Origin: Caulobacteraceae bacterium
GTDB lineage: Bacteria; Pseudomonadota; Alphaproteobacteria; Caulobacterales; Caulobacteraceae
Assembly (NCBI GenBank): GCA_947475735.1
Contig: CANJLQ010000010.1
Span: 1-64,000, forward strand
Direction: 5' to 3'
DNA length: 64,000 nt
Position numbers and translations under genes: made by a program. The notes below the pieces were generated by a model. That model was given only the letters and a program-made list of their open reading frames with translations. It was not told the DNA's origin and ran no database searches. Position 1 is the stretch's first letter. The number at the start of each line of letters is the position of its first letter. This document shows, one piece after another, positions 47,690-55,276 of the stretch.

Positions 47690-48610
47690 TCATGTTGTCT
47701 CCATCCAACCGTCGTCGGGGGTCCAGCGCCGGACAAAGGGCTCATTCCTGGCGCGAGCCAATACCGGCGGCAGGACAAAGGTCGCGATCAGCGCCTGGGT
47801 CTCGGGTAGGGATTTGGACGCCATCGCGATGTCGGTCCGATCGAGAAATGCCGTCCATTCTCTCTGCTTTCGGTCGGCAAAGGCGGGCGTGAGCGCCAAT
47901 GGATCTCTGGTAGGGAGTGCCGTATCGCGACGATCGAAGGTGCTGGCGAGCGCTTCCGCCAAAGTCTCGCCGTCGAACTCAAAGGTGTTGGCGATCGCCC
48001 ACAGATCGAAGAAGTCCTTCAAGCGCGTGTTGGCCATCCCCAGTTCGACCATGGCCTGGAACTTCTCGGCGACGACGGTCTCTCGCGGATAGGCCAGCAG
48101 CTTGGGCCTCGGCTGATCCAGGAGCGATGGATATTCGATCTGCACGGCCGCCGGCGTGATGGCGTCTCCGTAGCCGATGTCGATGTGGACCTTGAGCTTC
48201 GCGCCGTTGATCTCCGCGCTGACGTCTACCGACACGCCGCTGTATTCCGCGTCGGGCCGCGCGATTTCGGCGACGAGCGTATCTGGCAGAAACAGCACGC
48301 CGTCATCGTCGACAGGGATCGCCACAACCTCGCGAAAGATGTCTCGCACGACATCAGGGGCGCTGTCGCCGAGACCCAGAAGATCGAGGTCGCCGCTCGG
48401 TCGGTGCGGCGTCGGCGCCCATTGGGCGAACAGCATCGCGCCTTTCAGGATGAAGCGGTCGTGGTGGTTGGAGACGCTCAATCGATAGAGAAGACGTTCG
48501 ATCGCATAGCGCAGGAAGACGAGTTGCACGTCCTCGCGGCGCAGCCGTGCCCTTGCGGTCAGCCGATCGCGGACCGAGGCGGCGACATTGCGGACCGGTC
48601 GGCGGGTCAG
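47690..48610 (-). CDS. abiEii: AbiEii-type nucleotidyltransferase toxin
   Basis: A 306-residue type IV toxin. The family pattern is clear: AASVRDRLTARARLRREDVQLVFLRYAIERLLYRLS, KGAMLFAQW, PHRPSGDLDLLGLGD (nucleotidyltransferase GDLDLL motif) and VAEKFQAMVELGMANTRLKDFFDLW (helical region with Lys and Asp). AbiEii toxins transfer nucleotides to RNA targets and stop growth. No ATG, GTG or TTG in frame lies between the AbiEi stop and the conserved core. The only suitable codon is CTG (48610) in a CTGA overlap with the AbiEi stop, replacing the usual ATGA. An ATG at 48907 would fuse about 100 residues of antisense AbiEi sequence and is rejected. Expression therefore probably depends on coupling to AbiEi translation. 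Confidence 0.85.
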   Translation of the reverse strand: MTRRPVRNVAASVRDRLTARARLRREDVQLVFLRYAIERLLYRLSVSNHHDRFILKGAMLFAQWAPTPHRPSGDLDLLGLGDSAPDVVRDIFREVVAIPVDDDGVLFLPDTLVAEIARPDAEYSGVSVDVSAEINGAKLKVHIDIGYGDAITPAAVQIEYPSLLDQPRPKLLAYPRETVVAEKFQAMVELGMANTRLKDFFDLWAIANTFEFDGETLAEALASTFDRRDTALPTRDPLALTPAFADRKQREWTAFLDRTDIAMASKSLPETQALIATFVLPPVLARARNEPFVRRWTPDDGWMETT

Positions 48611-49218
48611 CTGAGCGCTTCCAGATAGGGACGGATCACGGTTTGGACCCGGTCGATCTCGGCATATTTCCAGAGCGCGTCGCGCTGGCGACGGCGTGTG
48701 CTGTCCTTCATAAAATCCTGAAGCGCCTCGAGAGCGACGTCGAGACCGACCCTCCGCCGGTATTTGAAGCAGTCGACCACAGTCTTGGCGGGCGATGTGA
48801 TGGGCACGGTGACGCCGTCGATGTCGTGCGGCTCCACGCCCTCCGTCAGCGAGCGGCCGCTGGCCCGAACGATCTTCAGCCGCATGGGCGGATTTACAGG
48901 CGCCCATGCCCGCGTCCCGATGAGAAGCCAGACGGCATGAGGGGCTTGCGTAGTCAGTCCGTGAAACCGCAGGGCGGAGAGAAGCGCGATCACGCCGTTT
49001 GGGGCTACGCGCGCCGCTTCGGCCAGGCTGGAGGTCGTGGGCAGAGAAACGTCGTTAGGTCTGTAAAGGCCGCGGCCGACCTGGCTCAGTCGACCATCCT
49101 CGACCAGTCGCTTGAGATAGACGCGGGGGACGCCAGCGTCGACGAAATCGCGGGTGCGCGCGACGCCTTGGGCCTGGGCGACGGCGAGGGCGCGTTCGAT
49201 GTGGGTCATGGTCGCCAT
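48607..49218 (-). CDS. abiEi: AbiEi-type antitoxin
   Basis: A 203-residue antitoxin: N-terminal winged helix (ALAVAQAQGVARTRDFVDAGVPRVYLKRLVEDGRLSQVGRGLYR, about 10-53) and the AbiEi C-terminal domain (ITSPAKTVVDCFKYRRRVGLDVALEAL). In type IV systems the antitoxin acts by repressing the operon and countering the toxin's effect without tight complex formation. ATG 49218 is used (AGGAAA 12 bases upstream, within the operator); ATG 49209 is the alternative. It is the first gene of the pair. Confidence 0.88.
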   Translation of the reverse strand: MATMTHIERALAVAQAQGVARTRDFVDAGVPRVYLKRLVEDGRLSQVGRGLYRPNDVSLPTTSSLAEAARVAPNGVIALLSALRFHGLTTQAPHAVWLLIGTRAWAPVNPPMRLKIVRASGRSLTEGVEPHDIDGVTVPITSPAKTVVDCFKYRRRVGLDVALEALQDFMKDSTRRRQRDALWKYAEIDRVQTVIRPYLEALS

Positions 49219-49224
49219 CGCGAT

Positions 49225-49270
49225 GTTACATTTCCTATATCTATACGCCCAAAGTGCAAGGATATGTTAC
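49225..49270 (-). promoter_or_regulatory. AbiEi operator and promoter region
   Basis: Two 12-base half-sites in inverted orientation, GTTACATTTCCT (49225-49236) and AGGATATGTTAC (49259-49270), match at 10 of 12 positions and flank an AT-rich segment (TATAGATATAGG on the minus strand). Known AbiEi proteins repress their operon by binding a pair of inverted repeats in the promoter, which this layout reproduces. Confidence 0.7.
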
Positions 49271-49866
49271 TTGCCACAGTCTGAGGCCAGCGTCCACGCG
49301 CCCGGCGGGCTGACCTGAAATGAGGCGACGTCGAGAGGCCGCAAGAACAGGTTCCATCACGATCGCAAAAGCCTCCCTCATCGAAAGATGTTAAAAACGG
49401 CGGGCTGCCCCAACGCGGCATGATCCCTTCGACGAAGCCCGTATGTGGGGTCGAACAACAATCTCACCACAACATCTTGACGTGGCATTCGACACAGGGC
49501 ACGAATCGCATCAGAGTGAAGACGCGTTAACGTTCCCTTTGCGTCGCCTGCGACTCGCCTTAACGAGTCTCTGAGCATTGGGCGTTGGCTGTTCCGATTC
49601 CCTCAGAATTCAGACGACGACGCGGCCGTTACGCACGACGGTCTGGTCGGCATCAGACAACGGGGCTGTCAATGATCTGAGCGTGAACAAGGTGGGGAGA
49701 GGCCGGCCAACTTCGACTTGGCCGTCACTCAGGAGGCCGATCTCTCCCCGATACCGACTCATCCGAGCCAGCGGGGCGATCTTATGCATCGCCGTCGCGC
49801 CCACACAACCGTGGCCGCGACACAGCCCTCTCGGATTCTTCCTCCCCGAACCGAAAGGACTGAACC
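49271..49866. other. Gap between abiE and CBASS operons
   Basis: A 596-bp stretch without a convincing gene. Two minus-strand frames (49378-49578 and 49610-49804) are open, but have no recognisable domain and weak third-position G+C bias, so they are not called. The region must contain the divergent promoters for abiE and the CBASS genes. The sequence just before the CBASS start holds AAAGGA 8 bases before ATG 49867. Confidence 0.5.
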
Positions 49867-50748
49867 ATGAACTCAGGAATCGCCTACCGCTGCCCTCTGC
49901 CCGACGTCCAGTTCGAGACCGCGTGGGCTGCCATCAAGATCGATCAGGGCGTCAAGGATCGCCTTCTCGCCCAATCGATGCTGGCCTTGACCGTCCGCCG
50001 GTCCGTCCCGTTCGACGCCGCGCCGCTTCATGGTTTGATTGTGTTGGCCGGTATTCCCGGAACCGGCAAGACGACGCTGGCCCGGGGCCTCGCCACCAAG
50101 GTGGCGTCTATGCTTCCGGGCCAGAAGGTGACCTTCCTGCAGATCGACCCGCACGGTCTGGCGAGCGCCTCGCTCGGCAAGAGCCAGCAGCAGGTCACCA
50201 CCCTGTTCACCCAAACCATTCCGGAAGCCGGAATGGGTGGCGTCGCCGTCGTGCTGCTGGATGAAGTGGAGACCTTGGCGGCCGATCGGCGTCGGATGAG
50301 CCTGGAAGCCAATCCGGTCGATGTGCACCGGGCGACCGACGCCGTGCTCGCCGGACTCGATCTGCTGACGCGGACCCACAAGAATATCCTGCTGATCGCC
50401 ACGACCAACTATCCGCAGGCGGTCGACGCCGCCTTCCTGTCCCGCGCGGACCTGATCGAAACCATCCCGCCGCCGAACGCCGAGGCCCGGGCCGAGATCA
50501 TCCGCGACACCTTGGACGCCCTGGCGCGCCAATGGCCCAAGGTCGCCGGCCTCGGGCGCGACATGGCCCTGTTCGTGACCGCGTCCAACGGCATGGATGG
50601 GCGACGCCTGCGCAAGGCGGTCGTCGGCGCCCTCGCCGGGTCGCTGGCGACGGCGCGCGATCCCAATCTCGTCACGAGCCAGCAACTGCTGGCCGCGATC
50701 AAGGCTGCCGCACAGGCGGGCAAGGAGGTCGGCCGTGAAGCTGCGTAG
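49867..50748 (+). CDS. cap6: CBASS TRIP13-like AAA+ ATPase (Cap6)
   Basis: A 293-residue AAA+ protein of the Pch2/TRIP13 class: Walker A GIPGTGKTT (62-70), Walker B VVLLDEVE (128-135), sensor 1 LLIATTN (175-181) and an arginine-finger region FLSRADL (Arg193). In type III CBASS this hexamer pulls the HORMA protein open and so switches off the CD-NTase in uninfected cells. It is the first of four overlapping genes (its 3' end overlaps the next start by 14 bases). It is a single-domain ATPase without the N-terminal adaptor domain of eukaryotic TRIP13, as in other bacterial members. Confidence 0.9.
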   Translation: MNSGIAYRCPLPDVQFETAWAAIKIDQGVKDRLLAQSMLALTVRRSVPFDAAPLHGLIVLAGIPGTGKTTLARGLATKVASMLPGQKVTFLQIDPHGLASASLGKSQQQVTTLFTQTIPEAGMGGVAVVLLDEVETLAADRRRMSLEANPVDVHRATDAVLAGLDLLTRTHKNILLIATTNYPQAVDAAFLSRADLIETIPPPNAEARAEIIRDTLDALARQWPKVAGLGRDMALFVTASNGMDGRRLRKAVVGALAGSLATARDPNLVTSQQLLAAIKAAAQAGKEVGREAA

Positions 50749-51205
50749 GGATATCGCGGCCGTCCCGGTCCGATCGGGGTCCGAGACCTGGGCGGCGGTC
50801 ATCGACCTGATCACCCAGTCGGATTCCATCGACACGGCTCAGTTGACGGCGGCGACCACGGTGATGGCGAGCCTGCTCGCCGAGGAGCACTACGCCGATC
50901 ATCCTCTGACGCTGAAAGGCGATAGCCACCGGCTGGTCCTCTATTTCGCCTATGGCGCGGATGCGGTCAGTCTGGGTCTCGACGTCGCGGCGCTCGACTG
51001 GAACCCGACGGCGAAAGACTGGACGCTGTATGTGCCCTGCGATCCTGTCGATATCGACTGGATGACGGAGACCTTGGCGAAGCGGGCGCCGCGTCTGGTC
51101 GTTCACGACTTCAACGACACCCCTGGCGCGCTGGCGGAACAGGCGTCCAACGCGCAACCCGCCGCGGCATCGGCGCTCACGATCGACTGGGGAGCCGCGC
51201 ACTGA
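50735..51205 (+). CDS. CBASS HORMA3/Cap8-like accessory protein
   Basis: A 156-residue protein beginning MKLRRDIAAVPVRSGSETWAAVIDL, with core TLKGDSHRLVLYFAYGADAV and LDWNPTAKDWTLYVPCDPVDIDWMTETLAKRAPRLVVHD, and an extended tail after residue 130 ending IDWGAAH. Its place between the TRIP13-like ATPase and the HORMA gene, and its shape, match the second HORMA-family subunit (HORMA3, Cap8) of the Pseudomonas CdnD systems. I infer that it partners the next protein; its loose C-terminal tail is a candidate closure motif. Start GTG 50735 has GGAGG 6 bases upstream. Confidence 0.75.
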   Translation: MKLRRDIAAVPVRSGSETWAAVIDLITQSDSIDTAQLTAATTVMASLLAEEHYADHPLTLKGDSHRLVLYFAYGADAVSLGLDVAALDWNPTAKDWTLYVPCDPVDIDWMTETLAKRAPRLVVHDFNDTPGALAEQASNAQPAAASALTIDWGAAH

Positions 51206-51708
51206 TGGCCGTCTCAACCTTCACCTATACCCGCACCCACACCGCAGCCTTCGTTGCGGATCACATGCGCAATCAGCTAACCCGGATCGTCCAGGCGGCC
51301 GGTCTGTCGCCCGAGAAACTCGTCGACGACTGGGCCATCGTGGGCAATGCCGCGCGAGCCTGGCTTGAAAGCGGCTGGCTGACCACGGTGACGATCGAGT
51401 TCCACAAGCCTGGGTCACGCGATCTTCAGCTCCGCTGGGACTTTCCCATCACCTATGCCGGCAGCGGCGTCGACGATGACATGTGGGTCGATCGCCAGCA
51501 TCTCCAGCGGACCATCGACAAGGTCGGACGTCCGCCCAGCGGGTGCACCTACACGATCATCCTGACGACTCGCCCCGGCCGACCCGACGTGCCTGGGATG
51601 TCGAGCTGCACCAAGCGTTCGACCGCCGGACTCGTCAGCCGCGCGACCGGCACCGCCATCGCCACGCACGATATCACTGCGGGCCTCAACTACTGGAGAC
51701 CGTCATGA
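51205..51708 (+). CDS. cap7: CBASS HORMA-domain protein (Cap7, HORMA2-like)
   Basis: A 167-residue HORMA protein: TFTYTRTHTAAFVADHMRNQLTRIV (first helix of the fold), GWLTTVTIEFHKPG and LQLRWDFPITYAG (central strands), VDDDMWVDRQHLQRTIDKVG and a C-terminal safety-belt-like region with CTKRSTAGLVSRATGTAIATHD and a terminal YWRPS. In type III CBASS the closed HORMA protein binds and activates the CD-NTase once it holds a peptide ligand taken to signal infection. It overlaps its neighbours on both sides (ATGA with the CD-NTase gene), indicating tight coupling. Confidence 0.85.
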   Translation: MAVSTFTYTRTHTAAFVADHMRNQLTRIVQAAGLSPEKLVDDWAIVGNAARAWLESGWLTTVTIEFHKPGSRDLQLRWDFPITYAGSGVDDDMWVDRQHLQRTIDKVGRPPSGCTYTIILTTRPGRPDVPGMSSCTKRSTAGLVSRATGTAIATHDITAGLNYWRPS

Positions 51709-52589
51709 GCAAGGTCAGCGACGCTTTCGCCACCTTCAAATCCCGCCTGGAGCTGACGAAGACGGAACAGGACGACGCCAGTCGGCGGCAGAAAGACGTT
51801 CGGGCCACGGTCCAGGCGTCTTTCGACGTCGATCATGATTTCTTGGCAGGATCCTACGGCCGGCACACCAAGACCAAGCCGCTCAAGGACATCGACATCT
51901 TCGTCGTTCTGAGCACGAAGGAGTCGGAGCGCCGAAAGGCGCACCCGAAAGCCGTGCTCGACGACCTGGAGGCCTGTCTGGTCGACGCCTATGGCCGCGA
52001 TCAGGTCGTCCGCGATCGACGGTGCGTGACCGTCTGGTTCGAGAAGCGCAACCAGACCCAGCACGAGGACGGCAAGGTCGTTAGCCTGGACGTGGTGCCC
52101 GCTTTCGCCTCCGGCTCGGACTACGAGATTCCGGACGAACAGCTCGGAACCTGGATCAAGACCAATCCGGCGACGCACAACGATCTGACCACGGCCAAGA
52201 ACCGGGATCTCTCGGGCAACTGGGTCCCGCTGGTGAAGATGCTCAAGAGCTGGAACCGAGCGAACGGTCGGCCCATCGAGCCCTCGTTCCTGGTCGAGGT
52301 CATGGCCTTGGACCTCATCGACGGGCCGTTCAACACTTTTCCCGATGAGGCGCGACGCTTCTTCGCGGCGGCGGCCGCGAGCGTACACGAGGACTGGGCC
52401 GATCCTGCCCATCTGGGGCCGCCGGTCTCTGATGAGATGACGCCCGTCCTTTGCTCGGCCGCCCGTCTCAAGCTGGAGGCTGCGGAGATGGCCGCGACGC
52501 GGGCCTACCGCGCCGAGGCGCAGGGCCGAGAAGGGGAGGCGGTCAGGATCTGGCGAGAGGTCTTCGGCGAATTCTTCCCCGCGTCCTGA
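51705..52589 (+). CDS. CBASS CD-NTase (CdnD-like cyclic oligonucleotide synthase)
   Basis: A 294-residue cGAS/DncV-like nucleotidyltransferase. The active site is complete: GS motif (Gly49-Ser50 in LAGSYGRHTKTKPL), DID (Asp62, Asp64) and the third carboxylate Asp129 in VVSLDVVPAF; the helical C-terminal part has NRDLSGNWVPLVKMLKSWNRANG. When activated it makes a cyclic oligonucleotide that triggers the effector. The partner set (two HORMA-type proteins and a TRIP13-like ATPase) assigns it to type III CBASS, probably clade D; the product cannot be told from sequence. Confidence 0.92.
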   Translation: MSKVSDAFATFKSRLELTKTEQDDASRRQKDVRATVQASFDVDHDFLAGSYGRHTKTKPLKDIDIFVVLSTKESERRKAHPKAVLDDLEACLVDAYGRDQVVRDRRCVTVWFEKRNQTQHEDGKVVSLDVVPAFASGSDYEIPDEQLGTWIKTNPATHNDLTTAKNRDLSGNWVPLVKMLKSWNRANGRPIEPSFLVEVMALDLIDGPFNTFPDEARRFFAAAAASVHEDWADPAHLGPPVSDEMTPVLCSAARLKLEAAEMAATRAYRAEAQGREGEAVRIWREVFGEFFPAS

Positions 52590-52599
52590 CAGAGCGCAT

Positions 52600-53493
52600 C
52601 TAGGATTTGGGGTCGCGGACATGTTCCGCGGCCCCGGCCTTCATCTGACGTTCGAGGCCCGGGCGAGCGAGTTGGTACAGCCCCGGGATGATCATGGGGC
52701 TGGCCGCGCGTCTTGCGTACAGGGCGTTCTGGACGTCGCGGGCGGCCTGCTGGGCCGCAGTCTCGCTCAGCTCTCCGCGCTTCATGGCCGACAGATAGGC
52801 CTCGGCCTCGCCCTTGGTTTGCTCTTGCGCCTCGGCCGTATCTTTCTGCCTGAAATGCTCGCGGATGGCCCAGACCATGACGGGGGCGGCCGGCGTCAGG
52901 ACGATGGCGATCTCACGAAACGGCAGGTTGAGCCACCAGCACGCCAACAACAGAGCGATCGGCAATGCCCAGGCCAGGAGTAGAGCGAGAGACCCATTCA
53001 ACCGCCGGAGCCGGCCATCGTACCAGAGGTTGGTGCGTTGGCAGATTAGGCGGCCGAGCGAGAGAGAGGCCTGACCGACCTCATTCGGATACCAGTCGAT
53101 CAGCCCCTTGTTCTGGCGGCGTCGTTCCCAGGACGTCGCGGCTTCCTCGACAGCCTCGTCGTCCAAGGGCTTTCCCGCGGCCAGGGAGTTCCAGGGCAGC
53201 TGGAGCACGCTGCAGTCGAACGCCTCGGCTGCCTTGGCGCCATTGCGGACGAACCGACGCTGCGCCCTGTCGAGCAGCGCCGCATCCACCACGGTCATGA
53301 CCAGGCTCAACAGAGCGATGGTCGCGCGTTGGTCCTCGTGAACCAGACCCCAGATCGCCCCCGAAACTGGCAGCAACACCGTCAGCACGAGCTGCGCGAT
53401 GAAAACCAGCTTTGCCCGATGAAACATCTCCTGGCGTGCCCGCAGCAGCCGAAGATTGGCGTCCTGGTTCTGCCGGAGCGGAATATCGTTCAT
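52600..53493 (-). CDS. S-4TM family CBASS membrane effector
   Basis: A 297-residue membrane protein with four predicted helices (about 29-50, 57-74, 167-190, 193-211) in two pairs around a soluble segment, which carries the family motifs FDCSVLQLPWN (92-102), IDWYP (132-136) and ICQRTNLWYDGRLR (150-163). This is the 'SMODS-associated 4TM' (S-4TM) effector type, expected to disrupt the inner membrane when the cyclic nucleotide binds. Unlike most CBASS effectors it is encoded on the opposite strand, its stop 10 bases from the CD-NTase stop. ATG 53493 is preferred to TTG 53511. Confidence 0.85.
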   Translation of the reverse strand: MNDIPLRQNQDANLRLLRARQEMFHRAKLVFIAQLVLTVLLPVSGAIWGLVHEDQRATIALLSLVMTVVDAALLDRAQRRFVRNGAKAAEAFDCSVLQLPWNSLAAGKPLDDEAVEEAATSWERRRQNKGLIDWYPNEVGQASLSLGRLICQRTNLWYDGRLRRLNGSLALLLAWALPIALLLACWWLNLPFREIAIVLTPAAPVMVWAIREHFRQKDTAEAQEQTKGEAEAYLSAMKRGELSETAAQQAARDVQNALYARRAASPMIIPGLYQLARPGLERQMKAGAAEHVRDPKS

Positions 53494-53563
53494 GCCTCGC
53501 TTATCGACCAAAGCGGCCCGGTTTCAATAGGTCATGGCCTGCCCCTGAGAGGGTGGGGCCCGA

Positions 53564-53575
53564 CGGTCATGACCG
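53564..53575. promoter_or_regulatory. Palindrome upstream of the effector gene
   Basis: CGGTCATGACCG is a perfect 12-bp palindrome 70 bases before the effector start; GGTCATG recurs at 53530 and near 53595. It may be an operator controlling the effector separately from the sensor operon. Confidence 0.35.
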
Positions 53576-53662
53576 ACAGAGCCGTCGGCTTCGGCGGTCA
53601 TGGGTCGGCCAAAGAGTGCCTTCCGGCGATAGGGAGCAAGGGCGAGAACCATCTCAAGGCTT

Positions 53663-55102
53663 TCAGGCCGCCTGCCGCTGGGCACTGACACGCACTGGGT
53701 CATTGAAGGCGAAGAGGGAAGGCGGGGCCGTGTCCCGCTTTGCCTGGGTCAATCGCTGCAGCTTCTCGGCCCAGAGATTGAGCGCTTCCGAGGCTTCGCG
53801 GTCGTACGCATAACGCTTGTACCGCTTGGTGATGCTTTTTGAATCGCCCTCGGCATGGTTCAGAATCCGCGAAATGGTCTGGCTATCGACCTCCTCCATG
53901 TCGAGGTGGGTCGCGCAGGTCGCCCTCAGATCGTGGATATGCCAGTCCGCCAGCCGATGTCGCGCGCCATCGTAGTCCTCGCCCGCTTCCTCGGCGATCA
54001 GTCGCCCGATCGCCTCGTCCAGCGCCCGTTTGAACTTCGACCAACCCGAGGGGGCCTGGTCCCGATGGCCCGCCGTCGCGAAGACGTGGTCCGTCACCTC
54101 GCCTTGCTCATTCTTCAGTTCGGGAACGCCGGCGATGATGGCTTGAGCCAAGGGCGAAAGGGGTACGGCATGATCGCGCCGCCGCTTCGTTCGGCCTGCA
54201 GGCAGCAACCAGGCTTTGACCGAGCTTGCCTTTCCCTCGCGGTCCTTGAAACGAAACTCGCCGAGTTCTGAACGCCGCAGTCCGCCGACCTCGCCCCGGC
54301 GTTGGCCTGTGACCAGGCAGAGCTGGAAGAGTCGTCCGGCCGGCTCGGGGATGGTGTCGGCCGCCTTCCAGAACAACCGGATCTCGTCATCCTCGAGATA
54401 GCGCATCCGTTCGGCTTCGGCCCCCGGTTTCTTCACCCCGAGCGCGGGATTATCGTCGATGATGTCCTGATCCTCGGCCCAGGCGAAGACGCGCTTGATG
54501 AAGGACAGCAGCCGGTTGGCTGAGGTTTCCGACGCCTTGGCCTTGGTTCTAGCCAGGGTCTTGATCTCGGCGCGCGTGATTTCGGCAATCGGCCGCTTAT
54601 GCCAACCCTTCAATTCCTTCTCGAGCTTGCGCTTGAGTTCGGACTGGGACGCCAGCCTACCGCCGCCACCGGGGAGTTTGTCGGCGAGGTAGTCGTCCGC
54701 GACGGACTTGAAGGTGACGGACTGCGCCCGCTCGGCCTCCAGTTCCGCTTTGCGGGCAGCCGCCGCTTCAGCGCGCCTGGCCTGTTCCCGGCGCTCGCTC
54801 GCTTGCTCTGGCAGGATGCCTCTTCGCGCATCATCGATCGCGGCCCTGGCTTGAAGCCGCGCGTCCTTGAGGTCCAGCTTATCGACATCGCCCAACCGAA
54901 CGACCAACTGACCAGTACGGCCTTTGACTCTCAGCTTCACCGCATAAGTACGCTTGGTCTTCCCGATCAGGATGTCCAGGCCAGGCGTAAGACTGTCGCG
55001 GATACGACGAACGCCTGGCGGCACCTTCATATGAATGGTGCCGCGAGGGCCTGCGGTTAGAAGGATCCTGGTGACCGACGCGGACGGGTCAAGGCTGGTC
55101 AT
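53663..55102 (-). CDS. int: ICE tyrosine integrase (P4/phage type)
   Basis: A 479-residue tyrosine recombinase: N-terminal DUF4102-like arm-binding part (TPGLDILIGKTKRTYAVKLRVKGRTGQLVVRLGD), SAM-like core-binding domain (about 130-230) and the catalytic domain with Arg in TGQRRGEVGGLRRSEL, HDLRATCATHL (His-x-x-Arg) and the tyrosine in KRYKRYAYD. It recombines the element with the tRNA-Pro gene whose 3' end forms attR 175 bp away. It reads inward from the right end. ATG 55102 is used; TTG 55108 is possible, and a stop lies just upstream. Confidence 0.92.
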   Translation of the reverse strand: MTSLDPSASVTRILLTAGPRGTIHMKVPPGVRRIRDSLTPGLDILIGKTKRTYAVKLRVKGRTGQLVVRLGDVDKLDLKDARLQARAAIDDARRGILPEQASERREQARRAEAAAARKAELEAERAQSVTFKSVADDYLADKLPGGGGRLASQSELKRKLEKELKGWHKRPIAEITRAEIKTLARTKAKASETSANRLLSFIKRVFAWAEDQDIIDDNPALGVKKPGAEAERMRYLEDDEIRLFWKAADTIPEPAGRLFQLCLVTGQRRGEVGGLRRSELGEFRFKDREGKASSVKAWLLPAGRTKRRRDHAVPLSPLAQAIIAGVPELKNEQGEVTDHVFATAGHRDQAPSGWSKFKRALDEAIGRLIAEEAGEDYDGARHRLADWHIHDLRATCATHLDMEEVDSQTISRILNHAEGDSKSITKRYKRYAYDREASEALNLWAEKLQRLTQAKRDTAPPSLFAFNDPVRVSAQRQAA

Positions 55103-55131
55103 ACGCAAACTCGCTGGTACTGAAAGCCGCC

Positions 55132-55155
55132 GATTTGGTCACAGATTTGGTCACA
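55132..55155. repeat. Tandem 12-bp repeats before int
   Basis: GATTTGGTCACA occurs twice in direct tandem (55132-55143, 55144-55155) between the integrase start and attR. The GGTCAC core recurs at 55273, next to the att core. They are candidates for integrase arm sites or excisionase sites, overlapping the int promoter. Confidence 0.6.
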
Positions 55156-55276
55156 AAAATTAGAGGGTCATGACGAAACCGGCTGGATCAGTATGTAGCA
55201 GTTTCAGTCGTATTTTCAATAGCTTTTCAGCCTATTCTGTTGTTTCACCGCGTTTCAGAAAAGCCCAAAAATGGTC

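Noticed and set aside
48611-48907. An ATG-started N-terminal extension of AbiEii
   Set aside because: It would lie wholly antisense-frame to AbiEi codons and add about 100 Arg-rich residues not seen in the family.
49378-49804. Two minus-strand frames in the gap before the CBASS
   Set aside because: No recognised domain, no clear ribosome binding site and weak codon bias.
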